Shown one piece after another: positions 43,995 to 50,091 of a DNA stretch of 50,091 nt. How positions within the stretch are numbered: position 1 is the stretch's first letter; the number at the start of each line of letters is the position of its first letter. The DNA comes from JBMOLK01 sp049325575 (GTDB taxonomy: Bacteria > Bacillota > Clostridia > Acetivibrionales > Acetivibrionaceae), in the NCBI GenBank assembly GCA_049325575.1, contig JBMOLK010000248.1, forward strand, positions 1 to 50,091. The letters are read 5' to 3'. The notes under the pieces were generated by a model. The model was not told where the DNA came from and did not search any database. It saw only the letters and a list, made by a program, of their open reading frames with translations. A program made the position numbers and the translations under genes.

Positions 43995-44756
43995 TTGGTA
44001 TTTGTTTTTGCTGTCTATAATCAGGATGGTGAAGTTGTAGCAGAAATTATTGCAAATATAAAAAATGGAGACAACCAACTTAGGGAGAAGTTTATCAAAG
44101 ACTATATACCGTTTGTCTTAAGAGTAACTTCAAATACAGTTCCTGAAAAAAAGGATCTAAAGAACAGTGATGAGTATAGTATCGGCCTTATTGCATTTAA
44201 TGAAGCTATCGAAAAATATGACAGTAAAAAGAGTGCAAAAGCCTTTAACTTTTTTAGCTTTGCCGAGCAAATTATAAAAAGAAGACTCATTGACTACTTT
44301 AGATTGATTTCAAGGAAAAACCATGAGATACCATTTTCTTATTTTGGGGAAGAAGAGGACCATTTTGAAGAAAAATATCTTAAAGACGAGTCAGTATCCA
44401 AGTTTGACAGGATAGAGCTGTTCCAGGAAATAAAGCATTTTAACAAGGTATTGGGTTCATTTGGACTAAAAGTAAGTGAGCTTCATAAGTATACTCCAAA
44501 ACATAGGGATTCAAGAGAAATGTGTGTCAATATTGCCCGTAAAATTGCCGGCAACAAAGAGATCTACCGGAAGCTTATTAGCAAAAAATATTTCCCTATG
44601 AAAGAACTTTCCCAAATAGTAGATGTTCACCCCAGAACCATAGAGAGAAACAGGGAATTCATTATCTCTGTTTGTCTTATATACGGAAACGGGTATGAGC
44701 ATCTGCAATCCTACCTTGGAAGCACTGTGTATGGGAGGGAAACAAATGCTAGATAG
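43995..44756 (+). CDS. sigI: RNA polymerase sigma-I factor
   Basis: A 253-residue SigI-family factor. TTG 43995 is eight bases after AAGGGG; the in-frame GTG at 43986 overlaps that ribosome site. Region 2 includes 'LREKFIKDYIPFVLRVTSNT', 'DEYSIGLIAFNEAIEKYDSK' and 'FNFFSFAEQIIKRRLIDYFR'. The C-terminal domain unique to SigI is present ('FGLKVSELHKYTPKHRDSRE', 'IARKIAGNKEIYRKLISKKY', 'ELSQIVDVHPRTIERNREFI'), with a helix-turn-helix for promoter contact. In cellulosome-forming clostridia several SigI factors switch on polysaccharide-degrading enzymes. The gene overlaps rsgI by 11 bases. Confidence 0.94.
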   Translation: MVFVFAVYNQDGEVVAEIIANIKNGDNQLREKFIKDYIPFVLRVTSNTVPEKKDLKNSDEYSIGLIAFNEAIEKYDSKKSAKAFNFFSFAEQIIKRRLIDYFRLISRKNHEIPFSYFGEEEDHFEEKYLKDESVSKFDRIELFQEIKHFNKVLGSFGLKVSELHKYTPKHRDSREMCVNIARKIAGNKEIYRKLISKKYFPMKELSQIVDVHPRTIERNREFIISVCLIYGNGYEHLQSYLGSTVYGRETNAR

Positions 44757-46689
44757 GGGTCTTATTATTGATATGGGTAAACATAGTGTTACAGTGCTGA
44801 CAAAAGATAACGCATACTACAAGCTGACAAGAAAGCCCACTATGTTTATAAGTCAGGAAATTGAATTTAAACAGTCGGATATAATTAACGCATCATATTT
44901 CGCTAAGAGATTCTCAAGCTTGGCGGCATGTCTCTTCTTCGTATTGGGCATAGCCCTTTTCTTCAACATGATGCCCACGGGAGAAAAAGAGGAGTTTGCC
45001 TATATAAGCCTTGATATAAACCCAAGTATGGAGTTTACTATAGATAAGAATGAGAATATACTGAAGGTTGATAGACTGGATAAAGATGCCGAGGAACTAA
45101 CGGAAAGTATAGATTTTAAAGGAATGAAGCTAAACAGTGCATTATCTGAAATAATAAAAAAGTGTAAGGATAAAGGAATTATTGATAATAATAAAGCCTA
45201 TTTTTTAATATCCGGTTCAGTAAATCCTGATAACGTAGAGGTTAGAAAGGATACAGTTTATGCTGACAATAAATTAACAAAGATGCTGGATGAAATAAAA
45301 GGCAGTATGGAGAAAGCACCGGTAAAAGAAAATGAAATAATAGTATTAAAGATAGATCCTGTGGAAAGGGAAAAAGCCAGGGAAAGCAACATCACTTCCG
45401 GTCAATATGCTGTGTACACAGAGCTTACCAAGCTGGGAGCAAAAATATCCGTTGAAGAAGTAAAGGTCTCCACAGTAGCCGACCTAGTTGAAATGTATAT
45501 TGAAACTAAGACAGAGGTTCCCGAAGTTACACCGCTGCCAAGTCCGGCTATTACTCATGCCCCTTCTCCAACACTGACTGCTGAAGCTTTGACTTCTGCT
45601 AAAACCTGGAGTGTATCGCCAACTTCGGCTCCTACTCCTACTCCAACTTTAACACCAGCAATTATTACAGCACAAACTTTGATACCTACTCCAACTTCAA
45701 TTACTCCAACTTTGATAAAAACTCCGTCCCCCATACCGACAATGACCATAACCCCAGCTCCTACTCCTTCTCCGACACCGAGCCAGACTCTGGTTCTTAA
45801 TGGAACGGGTCTAAGAGGAGAATACTACGACAATATAGATTTATCGAATTTAAAGTTTACACGCATTGACCCGATAGTAAATTTCTTTTGGAGCTCAATA
45901 TCACCTGACTCGAGAATAACCAATGATGAATCTTACAGTATGAGATGGACAGGCCAGATAATGCCGCAATACAGTGAAGAATACACCTTTTATGTTACCC
46001 GTGACAATGGAGCAAGGCTTTGGATTGATAACCAACTTATTATTGATGAATGGAACAGTGGGTGGAATGTTACAGATACAGGATCAATAGTTCTTGAGCG
46101 TGGACAAAAGTACGATATAAGGCTTGAGTTCTTTAATAATACCGGTAATGCCTTTATCAAGCTGGAATGGAGCAGCAAAAGTACCAGAAGAGCCATAGTT
46201 CCACATAATTGCCTGTTCCCGGCTACTACTCCATTACCTGTGATTGATGTCGTGCCGGGTGACGGAACAGGACTTTTTAGTGAATATTATGACAACGAGG
46301 ATCTGACAGATCTTAAAGTGACAGGAATAGATCCAACAATCAACTTTGATTGGGGTGTCGGCACACCGGACAAGCTAATCAAGCCCGATTACAAATTCAG
46401 TATACGCTGGACCGGACAAATACAGCCTGTTTACAGCGAGGAATATGTGTTTTATATTACACATGATGATGGGGTAAGACTATGGATTAATAATGAACTT
46501 GTACTGGATAAATGGGTTTCAGGTAGCAGAACAGTATCAGAAACAGACAAAATTGCTTTTAAAGCCGATCAAAAATACGACATAAAAATTGAGTATTATA
46601 ATAGCAGTCTTGCGGGTTCAGTAAAATTGGAGTGGAGCAGCCCAAGTACCCCAAGATCTATTGTTCCGCAAACCCGTTTATATCCTTAA
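44746..46689 (+). CDS. rsgI: RsgI-type anti-sigma factor with tandem PA14 domains
   Basis: A 647-residue protein starting at ATG 44746, six bases after GGGAGGG. Residues 1-55 form the cytoplasmic RsgI N-domain that binds SigI (LIIDMGKHSVTVLTKDNAYY), 57-76 is the membrane helix, and 84-255 the periplasmic RsgI core with 'YISLDINPSMEFTID'; cleavage between N92 and P93 is expected from published autoproteolysis of this family. A Pro-Thr-Ser linker (about 260-348) leads to two PA14 domains (352-491 and 506-646) that share 'YSMRWTGQI / FSIRWTGQI', 'YSEEYTFYVTRDNGARLWID' and 'FIKLEWSS / SVKLEWSS'. The architecture is that of C. thermocellum RsgI3, whose PA14 pair binds plant polysaccharide. Confidence 0.93.
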   Translation: MLDRGLIIDMGKHSVTVLTKDNAYYKLTRKPTMFISQEIEFKQSDIINASYFAKRFSSLAACLFFVLGIALFFNMMPTGEKEEFAYISLDINPSMEFTIDKNENILKVDRLDKDAEELTESIDFKGMKLNSALSEIIKKCKDKGIIDNNKAYFLISGSVNPDNVEVRKDTVYADNKLTKMLDEIKGSMEKAPVKENEIIVLKIDPVEREKARESNITSGQYAVYTELTKLGAKISVEEVKVSTVADLVEMYIETKTEVPEVTPLPSPAITHAPSPTLTAEALTSAKTWSVSPTSAPTPTPTLTPAIITAQTLIPTPTSITPTLIKTPSPIPTMTITPAPTPSPTPSQTLVLNGTGLRGEYYDNIDLSNLKFTRIDPIVNFFWSSISPDSRITNDESYSMRWTGQIMPQYSEEYTFYVTRDNGARLWIDNQLIIDEWNSGWNVTDTGSIVLERGQKYDIRLEFFNNTGNAFIKLEWSSKSTRRAIVPHNCLFPATTPLPVIDVVPGDGTGLFSEYYDNEDLTDLKVTGIDPTINFDWGVGTPDKLIKPDYKFSIRWTGQIQPVYSEEYVFYITHDDGVRLWINNELVLDKWVSGSRTVSETDKIAFKADQKYDIKIEYYNSSLAGSVKLEWSSPSTPRSIVPQTRLYP

Positions 46690-46816
46690 AGGCTAAGTAA
46701 TGTGCATATTCTTAAATATTGGAAAGGATATAGATCTTATTAGTGAAGTGTAGGAATAATGGGACAATTTAGGTATTAATAAAGATTGAATCTGGTTATA
46801 AGTACTTAAATCTTTT

Positions 46817-46839
46817 ACATAATTATGATATAATTATGT
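46817..46839. repeat. Perfect palindrome, possible operator
   Basis: ACATAATTAT (46817-46826), GAT, ATAATTATGT (46830-46839). Ten-base arms with a 3-base centre and no T-tract, about 75 bases upstream of the candidate SigI promoter. It could bind a dimeric regulator; AT-rich chance palindromes are also common. Confidence 0.35.
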
Positions 46840-46913
46840 TAAGTTTATCAATATATTCGTATTTAAGTATAGTAATAATCCTTGTCCAGATAGAAGAAGT
46901 ATATTTTTTTTTA

Positions 46914-46950
46914 AATTCCGACTCAAAATACAATTTCCTACGAATCTTAA
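46914..46950 (+). promoter_or_regulatory. Candidate SigI-dependent promoter of the GH30 gene
   Basis: AATTCCGAC, two bases, AAAAT, 11 bases, CGAA (46941-46944), two bases, TTAA. It mirrors the site upstream of sigI. Distance from CGAA to the start codon is 112 bases here and 116 bases at sigI. Confidence 0.55.
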
Positions 46951-47056
46951 AATACGAAGTGTAATAAAAATTTTAATATAGTCTTTAATAGCTTTGAGAT
47001 TCATTAAAGTCAAAGCTGTTATAGAATAAAAAGAATTATGTGAGGAGAGTGGTTTA

Positions 47057-49081
47057 ATGAAAATGAGAAACAAGTTGGTACTGCTGCTCATTGTGTCAAT
47101 TCTAATGACCATGTTTATGAGCGTACCACAGGCCAATGCGGCCACTTATAGCGCATCGGTAGATATCAATACTACCTACCAGACCCTGGAGGGATTCGGT
47201 GCAGCCATTGCCTGGTATAACAACTGGCTGACAGGACACCCTAACAAAAACGAGCTTTATAGAATACTGTTTCATGACCTGGGACTGGATATCCTAAGAC
47301 TTAGAAACCAGTACAGGAACAGCTCAAACTTTGCTTATGATGATGTGGAAATAGTCAAAATGGGAAAAATATTAAACCCATCTTTGAAGCTGCTGATTTC
47401 ATCCTGGTCTCCACCGGCAGACATAAAGCAAAACGGTGTCATGAATGGCGGTACTATCATTAAAGAAAACGGGGCCTTTGTTTACGACAAGTTTGCTGAT
47501 TATTGGTACAACTCACTGGTTGCGTATAAAGCCAAAGGAATTGTTCCGGATTATATCAGTATACAAAATGAGCCTGATTATCAAGACGCCGGATGGGAAA
47601 CATGTATTTTCAGGCCTACAGAGGATACCAACTATCCAAGCTACGGTAAGGCTCTGGATGCTGTCTACAACAAAATAAAAACTTTGCCTGAATTGCCAAA
47701 AATACTTGCAGCAGAAGCTACAGGTGTAGGCAGCAATCTTGTGCAGAACTATGCTAACGCAATGGACCTTACAAAGGTTTATGGTATTGCCCACCACCTT
47801 TATAACGGCGGCGATCCATACAATCCTGACAGCTTTAATAGTGCTTTCAGGGCTATTGCGGCTGCTTATCCTAACAAGCCGTTGTTCCAGACAGAATATG
47901 ACTATGGTACACCGTTTACAACCGCACAATTAATACATAACTCCCTAGTAGAAGAAGGTGTAAGCGGCTATTTCTACTGGGATCTTATCTGGGAAAATGC
48001 TCAAAGGCCTTTGGTATTCCTGGAAAACCCAAGCACACCAAGCAGCTGGACCAATCCAAAAGGTTATATAATTTCAGACTTTTACCCGATTATGCAGCAG
48101 TATGCTAAATTTACTGACCCTGGATATAAAAGAGTAGCAGTTAACTGCAGCGCAACAGATGTAAAAATAACTGGTTTTGTATCGCCGGATAAAAGTAAGC
48201 TAACCTTGATATTCATCAATAAAGCTTCATCCGAGTCAACTGTTTCACTGAATCTAAACGGTTATACCGCAAGCAGTTCGTTAATATACCGTACTCTTTC
48301 CAACGGAACAGAGAAATTTGCTCCTGCAGGAAGCCTTTCAGGCAACTCAGTTACTCTTCCGGCACAGTCGGTGGTAACAGTTGCTATGGGAGTCTCCGGG
48401 ATTACTTCTCCTCCGCCACTGCCATCTCCTACACCACCGCCTTCTTCAAGAAGTGCATACGAACTGATTCAGGCAGAAGATTACAACAGTATGTACGGAA
48501 TCCAGAGTGAGGTTATCGAAGATAACGGTAATAAAAATGTAGGTTATATTGAAAACGGTGACTATATATGCTTTAAGGGTGTAGACTTTGGTACCGGGTC
48601 AGGGGCAACCGGCTTCCAGGCCAGAGTATCCAGTGCTACCACCGGAGGTAATATACAAATTAGGCTGGGCGGGGTCAACAGTCCAACTGTTGCAACTATT
48701 CCAGTAGCCGGTACAGGAGCATGGAGTACATATAAAGACATTACAGCCAGTGTAAGCGGTCTTACCGGAAAGCATGATCTATACCTGTATTTTAGCGGCA
48801 GCAGCGGCTATTTATTCAATATAGACTCCTTTAAATTCACCGGTGGATCTGTACCAAGCCCTACTCCTACAAATACAGGCAAGAAGGGTGACGTGAACGG
48901 GGATACCAATATTGATTCTACTGACCTTACACTTATGAGAAGGTATGTACTCCGTATCATTAATGATTTCCCTGTTAGCGATGACTTATATTGTGGTGAC
49001 TTAAACGGTGACGGACTTATAAACTCAACAGATTATACATTGCTGAAAAGATATATTTTAAAAATTATTATCAGCTTCTAA
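47057..49081 (+). CDS. Cellulosomal GH30 glycoside hydrolase with CBM6 and dockerin I
   Basis: A 674-residue secreted enzyme. Signal peptide 1-28 (SVPQANA), GH30 catalytic domain about 30-445 with its beta side domain, acid/base E172 in SIQNEPDY and nucleophile E280 in FQTEYDY, a Pro-Ser linker (about 450-465), CBM6 (468-596, 'IQAEDYNSMYGIQSEVIEDN' and 'VGYIENGDYICFKGVDF') and a type I dockerin (610-672) with two calcium loops (GDVNGDTNIDSTDLTLMRR and GDLNGDGLINSTDYTLLKR). The dockerin plugs into scaffoldin cohesins, so the enzyme works in the cellulosome. Its form resembles the xylan-active GH30 enzymes of C. thermocellum. The stretch after strand 8 (YFYWDLIWENAQRPLVF) differs from classical glucuronoxylanases, so dependence on glucuronate is doubtful. 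Confidence 0.93.
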   Translation: MKMRNKLVLLLIVSILMTMFMSVPQANAATYSASVDINTTYQTLEGFGAAIAWYNNWLTGHPNKNELYRILFHDLGLDILRLRNQYRNSSNFAYDDVEIVKMGKILNPSLKLLISSWSPPADIKQNGVMNGGTIIKENGAFVYDKFADYWYNSLVAYKAKGIVPDYISIQNEPDYQDAGWETCIFRPTEDTNYPSYGKALDAVYNKIKTLPELPKILAAEATGVGSNLVQNYANAMDLTKVYGIAHHLYNGGDPYNPDSFNSAFRAIAAAYPNKPLFQTEYDYGTPFTTAQLIHNSLVEEGVSGYFYWDLIWENAQRPLVFLENPSTPSSWTNPKGYIISDFYPIMQQYAKFTDPGYKRVAVNCSATDVKITGFVSPDKSKLTLIFINKASSESTVSLNLNGYTASSSLIYRTLSNGTEKFAPAGSLSGNSVTLPAQSVVTVAMGVSGITSPPPLPSPTPPPSSRSAYELIQAEDYNSMYGIQSEVIEDNGNKNVGYIENGDYICFKGVDFGTGSGATGFQARVSSATTGGNIQIRLGGVNSPTVATIPVAGTGAWSTYKDITASVSGLTGKHDLYLYFSGSSGYLFNIDSFKFTGGSVPSPTPTNTGKKGDVNGDTNIDSTDLTLMRRYVLRIINDFPVSDDLYCGDLNGDGLINSTDYTLLKRYILKIIISF

Positions 49082-49100
49082 AATCAATATTTAGCTCTTA

Positions 49101-49148
49101 AAAGAAGAGGTTAGGTCTAAAAAAGACTTAATCTCTTCTTTGTTTTTT
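49101..49148 (+). terminator. Terminator of the GH30 gene
   Basis: An 18-base arm at 49101-49118 (AAAGAAGAGGTTAGGTCT) pairs with 49124-49141 (AGACTTAATCTCTTCTTT) with one mispair, followed by six T. Confidence 0.92.
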
Positions 49149-49255
49149 GTGGTTAAAAATTCAAAATGGCTTAAATGACCAAATGACCAAGAAAAATAGA
49201 AAAATAACATTATTAGGTATCAGCGAGTAGGGTTGATTAGGCACAATTAGTTTAC

Positions 49256-49283
49256 ATAATCCATATTATATATTGTGGGTTAT
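49256..49283. repeat. Imperfect dyad upstream of the oxidase gene
   Basis: ATAATCCATA (49256-49265) and TGTGGGTTAT (49274-49283) are imperfect complements around an 8-base centre, 60 bases before the oxidase start. It may be an operator; evidence is weak. Confidence 0.25.
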
Positions 49284-49342
49284 TACTAAAAGGTTTTTTG
49301 TATAAAAGAAAAGAATAAGCAGCATAAAAGGAGTGAAAAAAA

Positions 49343-50091
49343 ATGGAGTCTAAGAAATCTTTAGCTCGGACAGAACTCGTAACCGACCCGGATACTGGCT
49401 ATTTGATTCCAGACTATTTCGGCACTGCCAATTGGGCCTATAGTCCACCACTGAAGAAATTTATCGACGCATTGCCAGGGATGGGACTCAGCGGCGCTAA
49501 TGCCTTAGGACAGTACATCCCCGTTGCTGTTCCTGATAAGAAAACCTATCCGGGCTCCGACTACTATGAAATCGCCGTGGTTGAATTCAAAGAGCAGATG
49601 CACTCGAACCTGCCACCCACCACACTCCGGGGCTATGTGCAATTATCTACAACAGTGGTTCCCGGCAAACAAGTTCCTTTAACCTATAATGGTACAGCTA
49701 TTTTAAAGGGTGACGGTACCCAGGCTTATGGTGTGGATGCACCACATTACTTGGGACCTGCTATTATTGCCACCCGTGACGTACCAGTACGCATCAAATT
49801 CTATAACTTACTTCCAACCGGTGCTGGCGGCAATCTATTTATTCCGGTGGATACAACCGTTATGGGAGCAGGACATGGACCTTTAGGACATGACGCCATG
49901 CCAATGAATTACACTCAAAATCGTGCAGACATTCATCTCCATGGCAACAACACTGTCTGGATCAGCGATGGAACACCTCATCAGTGGATTACGCCAGCAG
50001 GAGAAGACACTCCCTATCCTGAGGGGGTAAGTGTAAGGAATGTGCCTGATATGGATAATGTAGATGACCCTCGCGACGGTGTGCAGACCCG
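49343..50091 (+). CDS. Multicopper oxidase (3' end beyond window)
   Basis: An open frame from ATG 49343 (behind AAAAGGAG) to the window edge encodes the first 249 residues. It begins without a signal peptide (MESKKSLARTELVTDPDTGY), has a cupredoxin-like first domain ('PPTTLRGYVQLSTTVVPGKQ') and the copper-ligand region 'NRADIHLHGNNTVWISDGTP' followed by HQWITPAGE, which matches the first copper-binding His-x-His motif of multicopper oxidases (CotA/laccase relatives). Such enzymes oxidise phenols, bilirubin or metal ions using oxygen. GC content is visibly higher than in neighbours (about half G+C) and codon use differs (many GGC, ACC, CTG), a sign of transfer. The other copper motifs lie beyond the window. 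Confidence 0.85.
   Translation, partial: MESKKSLARTELVTDPDTGYLIPDYFGTANWAYSPPLKKFIDALPGMGLSGANALGQYIPVAVPDKKTYPGSDYYEIAVVEFKEQMHSNLPPTTLRGYVQLSTTVVPGKQVPLTYNGTAILKGDGTQAYGVDAPHYLGPAIIATRDVPVRIKFYNLLPTGAGGNLFIPVDTTVMGAGHGPLGHDAMPMNYTQNRADIHLHGNNTVWISDGTPHQWITPAGEDTPYPEGVSVRNVPDMDNVDDPRDGVQT

Larger units (their letters stand above)
46690..47056. other. Regulatory region between rsgI and the GH30 gene
   Basis: No gene was seen in 367 bases. The region holds a perfect 10-base-arm palindrome at 46817-46839 and a candidate SigI promoter at 46914-46950. No convincing terminator for rsgI was found. Confidence 0.5.

Noticed and set aside
45555..45749. Minus-strand Val-Gly ORF inside rsgI
   Set aside because: Antisense shadow of the RsgI Pro-Thr linker.

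Overview
The window comes from a low-GC, Gram-positive, spore-forming anaerobe of the cellulosome-producing clostridia (the Clostridium thermocellum / Acetivibrio / Ruminiclostridium group). Evidence for this: a secreted GH30-CBM6 enzyme ending in a type I dockerin; a SigI/RsgI pair whose RsgI carries two PA14 domains; Pro-Thr linkers in surface proteins; spore genes (germinant receptor operon, spoIIM, dacF-type carboxypeptidase); AT-rich intergenic DNA and strong AGGAGG-type ribosome sites. The genus is inferred from gene content only; no search was run. A run of 10 N at 18139-18148 shows this is a draft scaffold.

Layout. 1-4939: a secreted propeller protein with a Pro-Thr linker (cut by the left edge), divergent from an ECF sigma factor and a very large membrane anti-sigma protein. 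5144-6310: two small minus-strand genes and tRNA-Pro(GGG) with its own promoter and terminator. 6445-9299: a 3D-domain cell-wall protein and hflK-hflC. 9492-15213: a germinant receptor operon in the order A-B-C-D-B, with a good sigma-G-like promoter in front and a terminator behind; the 57-residue D subunit is short and easily missed. 15323-22380: a MASE3 sensor kinase, a DUF4846 lipoprotein (holding the assembly gap), a membrane/TPR/AAA+ trio and a decayed second kinase. 22467-26254: a UvrD/PcrA-type helicase, then a patch of foreign or decaying DNA (a frameshifted membrane protein, a DUF3231 gene, a Tn3 transposase tail) ending at tRNA-Trp. 26664-34481: core genes proC, rnhA, a nudix gene, spoIIM, xerD, deoB, pdp and dacF. 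34623-41675: a MoxR/DUF58/DUF4129/DUF4350 envelope cluster with SpoIIM-like and RDD membrane proteins. 41776-43778: two proteins I do not recognise, one built of a duplicated unit. 43853-49148: sigI-rsgI and the GH30 dockerin enzyme. 49343 to the end: the first part of a multicopper oxidase with a different base composition.

How parts work together. RsgI should sense polysaccharide outside the cell through its PA14 pair and release SigI. I find the same spaced motif (AATTnCGAC, AAAAT, CGAA, TTAA; 18 bases between CGAC and CGAA) upstream of both sigI and the GH30 gene, at nearly the same distance from the start codon, which suggests that SigI drives itself and this enzyme. A second sensing module of similar logic (ECF sigma plus anti-sigma with a propeller/Ig/SH3-like ectodomain) sits at the left end. 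Two copies of a roughly 100-base nested palindrome lie 17 kb apart, one in the hflC 3' region and one in the proC 5' leader; nothing in the gene annotation explains them.

Limits: domain names rest on remembered family motifs read by eye; promoters and terminators are pattern matches; start codons were moved where a ribosome site clearly favoured another codon.
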